From the NCBI RefSeq assembly GCF_002217755.1, contig NZ_BCFL01000021.1, forward strand, positions 416,860-480,859: a DNA stretch of 64,000 nt. The letters run 5' to 3'. The first letter of the stretch is position 1. Each line of letters opens with the position of its first letter. Below are positions 33,187-41,353 of this stretch, one piece after another. Both the position numbers and the translations under genes were made by a program. The notes under the pieces were generated by a model. The model was not told where the DNA came from and ran no database searches. It was given only the letters and a program-made list of their open reading frames with translations. This DNA is from Streptomyces hyaluromycini. Its GTDB lineage: Bacteria; Actinomycetota; Actinomycetes; Streptomycetales; Streptomycetaceae.

Positions 33187-34899
33187 ATGACGTCCACGGT
33201 GCCCAACGCCGTCGAGCACGCCGACGAGCAGCAGCCGCCGATCACCATGTTCGGCCCGGACTTCCCCTACGCCTACGACGACTTCCTCGCCCACCCGGCG
33301 GGCCTCGGCCAGATCCCGGCGACCGGGCACGGCACCGAGGTCGCGGTCATCGGCGGCGGCCTGTCCGGCATCGTGGCCGCGTACGAGCTGATGAAGATGG
33401 GCCTGAAGCCGGTCGTCTACGAGGCCGACGAGATCGGCGGACGGCTGCGGACCGTCGGCTTCGAGGGCTGCGACCCCTCGCTGACCGCCGAGATGGGCGC
33501 GATGCGCTTCCCGCCCTCCTCCACCGCCCTCCAGCACTACATCGACCTGGTGGGCCTGGAGACCCGGCCCTTCCCCAACCCCCTCGCGGAGGCGACCCCT
33601 TCGACCGTCGTCGACCTCAAGGGCGAGTCGCACTACGCCGAGACGGCCGACGACCTCCCGCAGGTCTACCGGGATGTCGCCGCCGCCTGGAACAAGTGCC
33701 TGGAAGAGGGCGCCGACTTCTCCGACATGAACCGCGCGATGCGCGAGCGGGACGTGCCGCGCATCCGCGAGATCTGGGCGAAGCTCGTCGAGAAGCTCGA
33801 CAACCAGACCTTCTACGGCTTCCTCTGCGACTCCGAGGCCTTCAGGTCCTTCCGGCACCGCGAGATCTTCGGCCAGGTCGGCTTCGGGACCGGCGGCTGG
33901 GACACCGACTTCCCCAACTCCATCCTGGAGATCCTGCGGGTCGTCTACACCGAGGCCGACGACCACCACCGCGGCATCGTCGGCGGCTCCCAGCAACTGC
34001 CGCTGCGCCTCTGGGAACGCGAGCCCGAGAAGATAGTGCACTGGGCGTACGGGACGTCGCTCGCGAAACTGCACGAGAACGGCGAGCCCCGCCCCGCCGT
34101 GACCCGGCTGCACCGCACCACCGGCAACCGGATCACGGTGACGGACGCGAACGGCGACATCCGCACCTACCAGGCGGCGATCTTCACCGCCCAGTCCTGG
34201 ATGCTGCTCTCCAAGATCGCCTGCGACGACTCGCTCTTCCCGATCGACCACTGGACCGCGATCGAGCGCACCCACTACATGGAGTCCTCGAAGCTGTTCG
34301 TGCCCGTCGACCGGCCGTTCTGGCTGGACAAGGCCGTCGACGACAGGGGAAATCCGACCGGGCGGGACGTCATGTCGATGACGCTCACCGACCGGATGAC
34401 GCGCGGCACCTACCTCCTCGACGACGGCCCGGGCAAGCCCGCCGTCATCTGCCTCTCCTACACCTGGTGCGACGACAGCCTGAAGTGGCTGCCGCTGTCG
34501 GCGCACGAGCGGATGGAGGTCATGCTGAAGTCGCTCGGCGAGATCTACCCGAAGGTCGACATCAGGAAGCACGTCATCGGCAACCCGGTGACCGTGTCCT
34601 GGGAGAACGAGCCCTACTTCATGGGCGCGTTCAAGGCCAACCTGCCCGGCCACTACCGCTACCAGCGGCGCCTGTTCACGCACTTCATGCAGGACCGGCT
34701 GCCCGCGGACAAGCGGGGCGTCTTCCTCGCCGGGGACGACATCTCCTGGACGGCGGGCTGGGCCGAGGGTGCCGTCCAGACCGCGTTGAACGCGGTCTGG
34801 GGCGTCATGCACCACTTCGGCGGGGAGACCGACGCGGCCAACCCCGGCCCCGGTGACGTCTACGACGAGATCGCGCCGGTCGAGCTCCCCGAGGACTGA
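33187..34899 (+). CDS. davB: L-lysine 2-monooxygenase (flavin amine oxidase family)
   Basis: A 570-aa FAD enzyme. The dinucleotide-binding motif is VAVIGGGLSGIVAAYEL, preceded by the family N-terminus MFGPDFPYAYDDFLAHPAGL. Further blocks are LTAEMGAMRFPPSSTALQHY, GQVGFGTGGWDTDFPNSILE, MESSKLFVPVDRPFW and the FAD-contacting AGDDISWTAGWAEGAVQTAL at the C-terminus. These blocks match P. putida DavB closely as I remember it; DavB converts L-lysine to 5-aminovaleramide with oxygen. Tryptophan 2-monooxygenases are related, so substrate is not proven. With davA upstream it forms a two-step lysine degradation unit. A GCAAGGAG box precedes the ATG. Confidence 0.9.
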   Translation: MTSTVPNAVEHADEQQPPITMFGPDFPYAYDDFLAHPAGLGQIPATGHGTEVAVIGGGLSGIVAAYELMKMGLKPVVYEADEIGGRLRTVGFEGCDPSLTAEMGAMRFPPSSTALQHYIDLVGLETRPFPNPLAEATPSTVVDLKGESHYAETADDLPQVYRDVAAAWNKCLEEGADFSDMNRAMRERDVPRIREIWAKLVEKLDNQTFYGFLCDSEAFRSFRHREIFGQVGFGTGGWDTDFPNSILEILRVVYTEADDHHRGIVGGSQQLPLRLWEREPEKIVHWAYGTSLAKLHENGEPRPAVTRLHRTTGNRITVTDANGDIRTYQAAIFTAQSWMLLSKIACDDSLFPIDHWTAIERTHYMESSKLFVPVDRPFWLDKAVDDRGNPTGRDVMSMTLTDRMTRGTYLLDDGPGKPAVICLSYTWCDDSLKWLPLSAHERMEVMLKSLGEIYPKVDIRKHVIGNPVTVSWENEPYFMGAFKANLPGHYRYQRRLFTHFMQDRLPADKRGVFLAGDDISWTAGWAEGAVQTALNAVWGVMHHFGGETDAANPGPGDVYDEIAPVELPED

Positions 34900-34908
34900 G
34901 CGAGCCCG

Positions 34909-35838
34909 TCAGAAGCCGGCCGCCCGGGCCGCCGAGTACACCTCGGCGGCCACGTCCTTCAGTTCCTCCGCGTCCCGTGCGGCCCACGAGAGGTCGACCA
35001 GGAACTCGTCGAGACCGATCTCGGCGTACTCCATCAGATCGGCGACGATCTGCTCGACATCGCCCTGGAAGGGCCGGCGGTCCGGCCCCTCGAACCGCTT
35101 GGCGGTGTAGTCGGGGTTCACGCGCACGACCGTCCGCAACGGCCGGGTGCGGCCCCGCTCCGCGGCGAGGTCCTGCAACCGGCGCCGGCTCTCGGCCACC
35201 TGCTCGGGGCCGTCGGCGTACGGCAGCCAGCCGTCGGCGTGGTCGACGAGCCGGCGCATCGCCCGCGGGGTGTTGGCGGGCAGCAGGATCGGGATCGGCC
35301 GGGCCGGCTTCGGCCCGACGACGGCCGAGGCGATCTTCGTGATCCGGCCCTCGTAGACCACCGGGTCCGGGCCCCACACCGCCCGGCACACCTCGATCAC
35401 CTCGTCCATGACCTTGCCGCGCTCCTCGAACGGGCGGACTCCCTGGGCCGCGTACTCGTCCAGGGACCAGCCGCTGCCGAGGCCCGCGACCACCCGGCCG
35501 CCGCTCGCCGCGTCCAGCGTGGCCAGGGACTTGGCCAGCTGGAAGGGGATGTGCAGCGGGGCCACCAGTACCGCGGTGCCCAGCTCGGCCCGCTGGGTGG
35601 CCGCCGCCGCGAGGGTCAGCGTGACCAGCGGCTCGGCCACGCCCCGGTAGGCGTCGGGCCAGGGCAGGCCCGGGACGCCGTACAGCGGCTGGGTCTGGGG
35701 TTCCGGGAACAGGGCCCGTTCGTACACCCAGAGACTGTCGTATCCGATGTCCTCGGCGGCCCGTGCCACGTCGGGCACGTCCTTGCCGAGGTCGTACTGC
35801 CGATTCTGCGGAAGACCGATTCCGAGCCGGGTCGTCAT
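34909..35838 (-). CDS. LLM-class F420-dependent oxidoreductase
   Basis: A 309-aa TIM-barrel enzyme of the bacterial-luciferase-like family. Signatures are the N-terminal RLGIGLPQNRQYDLGKDVPD, YDSLWVYERALFPEP, LGTAVLVAPLHIPFQLAKSL, ASGGRVVAGLGSGWSLDEY and the C-terminal LDEFLVDLS. Actinobacterial members of this shape usually use coenzyme F420. ATG 35838 with GGGAG upstream. A perfect 16-bp palindrome lies 21-36 bases upstream, so it is repressor-controlled. It is convergent with davB, 9 bases apart. Substrate unknown. Confidence 0.9.
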   Translation of the reverse strand: MTTRLGIGLPQNRQYDLGKDVPDVARAAEDIGYDSLWVYERALFPEPQTQPLYGVPGLPWPDAYRGVAEPLVTLTLAAAATQRAELGTAVLVAPLHIPFQLAKSLATLDAASGGRVVAGLGSGWSLDEYAAQGVRPFEERGKVMDEVIEVCRAVWGPDPVVYEGRITKIASAVVGPKPARPIPILLPANTPRAMRRLVDHADGWLPYADGPEQVAESRRRLQDLAAERGRTRPLRTVVRVNPDYTAKRFEGPDRRPFQGDVEQIVADLMEYAEIGLDEFLVDLSWAARDAEELKDVAAEVYSAARAAGF

Positions 35839-35858
35839 GGCATGCGCTCCCTTGGTAA

Positions 35859-35874
35859 TTGATTGCGCAATCAA
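35859..35874. promoter_or_regulatory. Perfect 16-bp operator palindrome of the LLM gene
   Basis: TTGATTGCGCAATCAA, typical in look of MarR-type operators. It lies just upstream of the ribosome binding site of the LLM oxidoreductase gene. No MarR gene is in the window, so the regulator must be elsewhere. Confidence 0.75.
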
Positions 35875-35934
35875 GTTAACGTTATCTCGGTGGAGCGGGA
35901 AACGGCTCCGCCGAGGTTGGCCTGATCGGATCCG

Positions 35935-36621
35935 TCAGTCGCGCAGCGGTGTGAGCAGCATCCGGCCCGCCAGACCGACGGCCGCGTCCAGCCGCTCGGT
36001 GAACTCCTCGACCAGGTCCTCGAACCTGCGCAGCGCCCACAGCGCCCGGGCCGCCGACCAGGTCGCGTCCCGGGCCCGCTCCAGGCTCCAGGAACCGAGC
36101 AGATGCGTCAGCGGATCGGCGATCTGGAGCACGTCGGGCCCCGGCATCAGGTCCTCGCGGATGCGCTCCTCCAGTGAGACGAGCAGGTCGCCGACGCGGT
36201 CGAACTCGTCCTCCAGGTCGGCCGGTTCGCAGCCGAGCGTGCGGCAGGCGTCGACCACGGCCAGCGCCAGGTCGTGCCCGATGTGCGCGTTGATGCCGGC
36301 CAGCGCGAACTGCAGCGGGCGTACCCCGGGATGCCGGCGGAACTGGAACAACGGCCGCCAGCAGGCCGGGGGTCGGCGGCCCGCCGCCTCCGTGTCCACG
36401 GCGGCCAGGTAGCGCTCGGCGAACCGCACGTCGAGGGTGGCCGCGGCCCCGGGATCCGTGAACCGGCCCGCGTCCAGGCGCCGTTCGACCTCCTCCGTGA
36501 CGGTGAGGTACACCCGGTTGAAGACCGCGATGCCGTCGCGCTCGGGCAGGTCCGCGTCCAGGGCGCGCATCCGGGCGACGACGGTGCCGACCGGAGCGGT
36601 GAGGTGTTCCGACTGCGCCAT
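35935..36621 (-). CDS. DUF5995-family protein
   Basis: A 228-aa soluble protein of a family common in actinobacteria with no known activity. Typical pieces are TVVARMRALDADLPERDGIA, VFNRVYLTVTEEVERRL, WRPLFQFRRHPGVRPLQFAL and AGINAHIGHDLALAVVDACR. The ATG at 36621 gives the family start (MAQSEHL); the longer open frame upstream is Pro/Arg-rich and unlikely. No clear ribosome binding site is seen. It lies alone between the LLM gene and the permease. Confidence 0.85.
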   Translation of the reverse strand: MAQSEHLTAPVGTVVARMRALDADLPERDGIAVFNRVYLTVTEEVERRLDAGRFTDPGAAATLDVRFAERYLAAVDTEAAGRRPPACWRPLFQFRRHPGVRPLQFALAGINAHIGHDLALAVVDACRTLGCEPADLEDEFDRVGDLLVSLEERIREDLMPGPDVLQIADPLTHLLGSWSLERARDATWSAARALWALRRFEDLVEEFTERLDAAVGLAGRMLLTPLRD

Positions 36622-36744
36622 GGGGGAAGGGTCCCAGCCCCGGGCCGACGCGCGCGCCGACGGGCCCGGCGCTTCCCCGGAACGGGGGAACGGACCCACC
36701 GCACGGGCAGGGGAGCGCGCCGTGCGGGAGGAGGTGCCGCCTGC

Positions 36745-38124
36745 CTACGGCCGGTTGTCGTCGTAGGAACTGGCGCCCTCGTCAAGGAGCGGTTCCAGTC
36801 GCTTGAGGTGGGCCGGGGCCAGGGCACGCAGGCCGTGGTAGCCGATGATGACCACCAGGGTGCCGAGGGCGATGCCGCTGAGGGAGAAGGTGTCGGTGAA
36901 CTTCAGGCTCACGTTGCCGACGCCGATGATGATGCCGGCGGCCGCCGGGACCAGGTTCAGCGGGTTGCGCAGGTCGACCCGGGCGTGCAGCCAGATCTGG
37001 GCGCCGAGCAGGCCGATCATGCCGTAGAGGATGACCGTGATGCCGCCGAGGACCCCGCCCGGGATCGCGGCCACGATCGCGCCGAACTTGGGGCAGACGC
37101 CGAAGAGCAGCGCGAAGCCGGCGGCGGCCCAGTAGGCGGCGGTGGAGTAGACGCGGGTCGCGGCCATCACGCCGATGTTCTCGGAGTAGGTGGTGTTGGG
37201 CGGGCCGCCCACGGCGGTGGAGAGCATCGAGGCGACGCCGTCGGCCGAGATCGCGGTGCCGAGCTTGTCGTCCAGCGGGTCGCCGGTCATCTCGCCGACC
37301 GCCTTGATGTGCCCGGTGTTCTCGGCGACCAGGGCGATGACGACGGGCAGGGCGACCAGGATCGCCGACCACTGGAAGGACGGGCCGTGGAAGGACGGCA
37401 GCCCGATCCAGTCGGCCCGGCCGACGCCGGAGAGGTCCAGGCGCCAGTGGTCGGTGACCTTGCCGCCCGGGCCCATGGAGTGGATCCTGCCGAAGATCCG
37501 GTCCAGGGCCCAGGAGAGGGCGTACCCGAAGACCAGGCCCAGGAAGATCGCGATGCGGGACCAGAAACCACGCAGACAGACGACGGCCAGACCGGTGAAC
37601 GACATCACCAGCAGGGCGGTCCACTGGTCCTGCGGCCAGTAGGTGGAGGCGGTGACCGGCGCGAGGTTGAAGCCGATCAGCATCACCACCGCGCCGGTGA
37701 CGATGGGCGGCATCGCGGCGTGGATGATCCGCGCCCCGAAGCGCTGCACGGCGACACCCACCAGGAACAGCACCACGCCGACCACGAAGACCGCGCCGGT
37801 CACGGTGGCGCTGGTGCCGCCCTGTGCGCGGATGACGGCGGCCACCCCGACGAAGGACAGCGAGCAGCCCAGATAGCTGGGCACCCGGCCGCGCGTCGCC
37901 AGCAGGAAGATCACGGTCGCGACGCCGGACATCATGATCGCGAGGTTGGGGTCCAGGCCCATCAGAACGGGCGCCACGAAGGAGGCGCCGAACATGGCCA
38001 CCACGTGCTGGGCGCCGAGCCCGACCGTGCGCGGCCAGGAGAGCCGTTCGTCGGGGCGTACCACCGCTCCCGGCGCGGGCGTGCGCCCGTCGCCGTGCAG
38101 TTTCCAGCGCACGCCGAGGTCCAT
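36745..38124 (-). CDS. Uracil-xanthine permease (NCS2/NAT family)
   Basis: A 459-aa membrane transporter for uracil or xanthine-type bases with about 13-14 hydrophobic segments. NAT signatures: GLGAQHVVAMFGASFVAPVL in TM1 (the QH motif), VVIALVAENTGHIKAVGEMT (substrate-binding Glu) and GGPPNTTYSENIGVMAATRV. The C-terminus is short and charged. ATG at 38124. It is divergent from the alginate-lyase-type gene. The Glu-motif context is closer to uracil permeases than to purine ones, but specificity is not certain. Confidence 0.93.
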   Translation of the reverse strand: MDLGVRWKLHGDGRTPAPGAVVRPDERLSWPRTVGLGAQHVVAMFGASFVAPVLMGLDPNLAIMMSGVATVIFLLATRGRVPSYLGCSLSFVGVAAVIRAQGGTSATVTGAVFVVGVVLFLVGVAVQRFGARIIHAAMPPIVTGAVVMLIGFNLAPVTASTYWPQDQWTALLVMSFTGLAVVCLRGFWSRIAIFLGLVFGYALSWALDRIFGRIHSMGPGGKVTDHWRLDLSGVGRADWIGLPSFHGPSFQWSAILVALPVVIALVAENTGHIKAVGEMTGDPLDDKLGTAISADGVASMLSTAVGGPPNTTYSENIGVMAATRVYSTAAYWAAAGFALLFGVCPKFGAIVAAIPGGVLGGITVILYGMIGLLGAQIWLHARVDLRNPLNLVPAAAGIIIGVGNVSLKFTDTFSLSGIALGTLVVIIGYHGLRALAPAHLKRLEPLLDEGASSYDDNRP

Positions 38125-38210
38125 GGTGGGCTTCGCTTTCTTTGTACGTGAAGACAGTCCGAACCATTGTCACGGCTACCTGGCAGTTCTACGCTCACAC
38201 GGTCCTACTC

Positions 38211-38225
38211 ATGAACTGCGTTCAT
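38211..38225. promoter_or_regulatory. Palindrome between divergent permease and lyase genes
   Basis: ATGAACtgcGTTCAT, a 15-bp perfect inverted repeat 29 bases before the lyase start in the 129-base divergent gap. A candidate operator. Confidence 0.4.
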
Positions 38226-38253
38226 AACTCTGAATAAATGATCGGAGTGCTCG

Positions 38254-39513
38254 GTGAGTGGAAGATCCCGTGCGGCCGTTCTGCTGACGACTCTGGTGGC
38301 GTTCGGAGCGGTCCTCGTCCCCTCCGCCCAAGCCGCGGCCAAGGCCCCGGACACCGCCGTCCTCGACGGCGCCCGGCTCCAGCGCACCAAGGCCGGACTG
38401 CGCGACGGCGACCCGCAACTGCGGCGCGCGCTCGGCGACTTGACGACCCGCGCCGACACCTGGCTGGACCAGGGCCCCTGGACGGTCGTCGACAAGCCCA
38501 AGCCCGCCCCGGGCGGTGACGTCCACGACTACCTCAGCCAGGCCCCCTACTGGTGGCCCACCACCGCACCCACCGCCGACAACCCCTGGGGCTGCCCCTA
38601 CGTCCAGCGCGACGGCCGGCGCAATCCCGAGGTCGACAGCGGCACCGACCGCCAGGACGTCGAGAAGGTCTTCGACTCGACGTACGACCTCTCCCTGGCC
38701 TGGTACTACACCGGCAGGCGGGCGTACGCCGAGAAGGCCGGGCAGATCCTGCGCACCTGGTTCCTCGACCCGGCGACCCGGATGACCCCGAACCTGAACC
38801 ACGCCCAGTTCATCCCGTGCAAGTACGACGGCCGGGCCATCGGGATCATCGACTTCTCCCAGTCGTACACGAGCGTGGTCGACGCGCTGGCGGTCCTCGG
38901 CACCGGAGCCCCCGGCTGGAGCGCCGACGACCGGGCCGGGATGCGGAGCTGGAACACGGACTTCCTCGGCTGGCTGAAGAACAGCGCCTTCGGCAAGGAG
39001 GAGGGGGCCGCCGCCAACAACCACGGCACCTTCTACGACATGCAGCTCGCCGCCCTCGCCTACGCGACCGGCGACAAGGCGCTGGCCAGGCAGACCGTGC
39101 TGGACGCGCGGCCGAAGCGGATCGACCCGCAGGTCGCGGGGGACGGCAGCCAGCCGCAGGAGCTGGCCCGCACCAGGAGCTGGCACTACTCGACCTTCGA
39201 CCTGGTCGCCTACACCCGGCTCGCCGCCATCGGCCGGCACGTCGGCGTGAACCTGTGGAGCTACCGGGGGCCCGACGGGCAGAGCCTGTTCAAGGCCGTG
39301 GACTACCTCCTGCCGGCCGCGACCGGCGCGGCCGCCTGGCCGTATCCGGAGCTGGAGTTCCACCGCTACGCGGCGAGCGACGTCGTGCACGCGGCGGCCG
39401 ACGCCGGCGACAAGGCGGCCCAGAAGGCGGTACGGAGGCTGGAGACACCGCCCGGCGGTGACCTCTGGGCGCTGCGGCCGGCCGCCGAGCAGCTGGACTC
39501 GATCGCGGGCTGA
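38254..39513 (+). CDS. Secreted alginate-lyase-family (PL5-like) protein
   Basis: A 419-aa secreted protein. A Sec signal (AAVLLTTLVAFGAVLVPSAQ, cut about residue 27 after AQA) is followed by the alpha/alpha-barrel lyase domain with LSQAPYWWPTTAPTADNPWG, SYTSVVDALAVLGTG and the catalytic-region NNHGTFYDMQLAALAYATGD. RSWHYSTFDLVAYTRLA is also typical. Such proteins cleave uronate polymers by beta-elimination, but members in streptomycetes are rarely tested. The GTG at 38254 has GGAG seven bases upstream. Confidence 0.88.
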   Translation: MSGRSRAAVLLTTLVAFGAVLVPSAQAAAKAPDTAVLDGARLQRTKAGLRDGDPQLRRALGDLTTRADTWLDQGPWTVVDKPKPAPGGDVHDYLSQAPYWWPTTAPTADNPWGCPYVQRDGRRNPEVDSGTDRQDVEKVFDSTYDLSLAWYYTGRRAYAEKAGQILRTWFLDPATRMTPNLNHAQFIPCKYDGRAIGIIDFSQSYTSVVDALAVLGTGAPGWSADDRAGMRSWNTDFLGWLKNSAFGKEEGAAANNHGTFYDMQLAALAYATGDKALARQTVLDARPKRIDPQVAGDGSQPQELARTRSWHYSTFDLVAYTRLAAIGRHVGVNLWSYRGPDGQSLFKAVDYLLPAATGAAAWPYPELEFHRYAASDVVHAAADAGDKAAQKAVRRLETPPGGDLWALRPAAEQLDSIAG

Positions 39514-39598
39514 CCGGCCCCTCCCCGGCCGGGGCTCCTGAGCGTCCGCTTAGGATGGAGTGTCCCCGCCGCTTCGTCTACTGCTCAGGAGCCCTGCC

Positions 39599-40057
39599 GT
39601 GACCGCCGAAGCCCTGCCCGCCCCGGCCCTCTCCTACGGCCGGCTGCTGCCGGTCAGCGTCCACTTCGACGACCTCGACGCGCTCGGGATGCTGCACAAC
39701 GCCCGCTACCCGCTGCTGGTGGAACGCGCCTGGACCGAGTTCTGGCAGGAGCACGGCGTCCGCTTCGACGGCGACTGGGCCACCGCCGGGGACGCCTGCA
39801 ACGTGGTCAGGGAACTGCGTATCGGCTACGAGGCGCCGGTCACCAGGTCGGGCACCTACGCCGTCCACCTCTGGCTGGAACGGCTCGGCAGCACCGGCCT
39901 GACCTACGGCTTCCGCTTCTGCTCGCCGGACGGCGCGACCACCTACGCGCAGGGCACCCGGGTGCTCGTCCGGCTGGACGCGGCCACCCTGCGCCCCACG
40001 CCGTGGAGCGAGACGTTCAGGGCCGTGGGTCAGGAACTGCTGCGGCCTGCGGGCTGA
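39599..40057 (+). CDS. Hotdog-fold acyl-CoA thioesterase (4HBT type)
   Basis: A 152-aa hotdog protein. The 4-hydroxybenzoyl-CoA-thioesterase motif is VHFDDLDALGMLHNARYPLL, with the catalytic Asp, followed by VERAWTEFW. The GTG at 39599 has CAGGAG upstream. Its last 41 bases overlap the end of the convergent MFS gene, so both proteins share that DNA in opposite strands. Substrate unknown. Confidence 0.87.
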   Translation: MTAEALPAPALSYGRLLPVSVHFDDLDALGMLHNARYPLLVERAWTEFWQEHGVRFDGDWATAGDACNVVRELRIGYEAPVTRSGTYAVHLWLERLGSTGLTYGFRFCSPDGATTYAQGTRVLVRLDAATLRPTPWSETFRAVGQELLRPAG

Positions 40058-41231
40058 CCTCCGGGCGGCCGCCCCGTGTCCCGGCGCGCAGCACGCCCGC
40101 GAACGCCACCAGCCCCAGTGCCAGCACCGTGACCAGGCAGAACGACACCACCAGACTGGTCGCCTGGGCGATTCCGCCGATCAGGCTGGGCGCGATCAGG
40201 CCCGAGGTGTAGGTGATCGTCGCCACGCCCGCGATCGCCTGGCTCGGGTTCGGCCCGGCGTGCCCGGCCGCCGCGAAGCACAGCGGTACGACGACCGCGA
40301 TGCCGAGGCCCATCAGCGCGAACCCGGTCATCGCCACCGCCGGCTGCCCGGCGAGAACCACCAGCAGCCCGCCGACGGCCGCCAGCACACCCCCGGCGCG
40401 CACCGTCCGCACCGCCCCGAAGCGGTTCACCACCGCGTCCCCGCCGATCCGGGCCACCGCCATGGCCAGCATGAACCCGGTGGTGGTGGCCGCCGCGAGC
40501 CCCGCCGAGCTGCCCATCCGGTCCCGCAGGAACACCGCCGACCAGTCCAGGCTCGCCCCCTCCGCGAACACCGCGCAGAAGCCCACCGTGCCGATCAGTA
40601 GCGCCGACCGGGGCGGCAGCGTGAACCGCGGCGGCGGCTCCTCGTCCTCGCCGGCCCGGACGTCCAGGACGAAGCCGGCCGCCAGGACGCCGAGCGCGGT
40701 GAGGACGGCCGCCGCCAGGGCGAAGTGCACGCGCGCGTCCGTGCCCAGATGCGCGGCGAGGGTGCCCGCGGCCGAGCCGACCAGGGTGCCCGCGCTCCAC
40801 ATGCCGTGCAGCCCCGACATGATCGACCTGTCGAGCAGCCGCTCGATCTCCACGCCGAGCGCGTTCATCACCACGTCCGCCATGCCGGCGCTGGCGCCGT
40901 ACACGAACATCGCCAGGCACAGCAGATACAGGTTCGTCGCGAGCGACGGCAGGACCAGCGACAGCGTCCACAGGGCGATCAGTCCGCGCAGCGCCGTACG
41001 GCTGCCGAAGCGGTGGCTGATCCGGCCGGCCAGCGGCATCGAGCACGAGGCGCCGAACGCCGTGAAGGCGAGCGCGAAGCCCAACTGCCCGGCGCTGAGC
41101 GAGGCATGGTCCTGGATCCACGGCACCCGGGTCGCGAACGAGCCGGTGACGGCACCGTGCACGGTGAACACGGCCGCGACGGCGTACCGCGCGCTCTTCA
41201 CCCCCTGCTGCTCGCAACCCACGTCTTTCAT
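40017..41231 (-). CDS. MFS transporter
   Basis: A 404-aa MFS protein with about 12 helices. Recognisable parts are YAVAAVFTVHGAVTGSFATR in TM1, AGRISHRFGSRTALRG in loop 2-3 and LMGLGIAVVVPLCFAAAGHA. It resembles the FucP/YbjJ-like carriers that often pair with sugar regulators. ATG at 41231. It is divergent from the ROK regulator with an operator palindrome between, so sugar-responsive control is likely. Substrate unknown. Confidence 0.88.
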   Translation of the reverse strand: MKDVGCEQQGVKSARYAVAAVFTVHGAVTGSFATRVPWIQDHASLSAGQLGFALAFTAFGASCSMPLAGRISHRFGSRTALRGLIALWTLSLVLPSLATNLYLLCLAMFVYGASAGMADVVMNALGVEIERLLDRSIMSGLHGMWSAGTLVGSAAGTLAAHLGTDARVHFALAAAVLTALGVLAAGFVLDVRAGEDEEPPPRFTLPPRSALLIGTVGFCAVFAEGASLDWSAVFLRDRMGSSAGLAAATTTGFMLAMAVARIGGDAVVNRFGAVRTVRAGGVLAAVGGLLVVLAGQPAVAMTGFALMGLGIAVVVPLCFAAAGHAGPNPSQAIAGVATITYTSGLIAPSLIGGIAQATSLVVSFCLVTVLALGLVAFAGVLRAGTRGGRPEVSPQAAAVPDPRP

Positions 41232-41277
41232 GGTCCTGCCCCTCCCGGCCGGGTACCGCCCCGCTGCCCGCCGTAAA

Positions 41278-41300
41278 CTATCAGGGACCCTGCCTGATAG
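41278..41300. promoter_or_regulatory. Operator between MFS and ROK genes
   Basis: CTATCAGG, 7 bases, then CCTGATAG: 8-bp perfect arms in the 122-base divergent gap. Probably the ROK protein site. Confidence 0.6.
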
Positions 41301-41353
41301 ATAGAGAGTTATGTGGCCGTCCTGAGCCACGAGGATCTGGGAGGATGCCCGTC

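Noticed and set aside
32346..34899. Tryptophan monooxygenase plus indole-acetamide hydrolase (auxin synthesis)
   Set aside because: The oxidase is related, but its N-terminal and core blocks match lysine 2-monooxygenase better, and the partner is of the nitrilase fold rather than the amidase-signature IaaH type.
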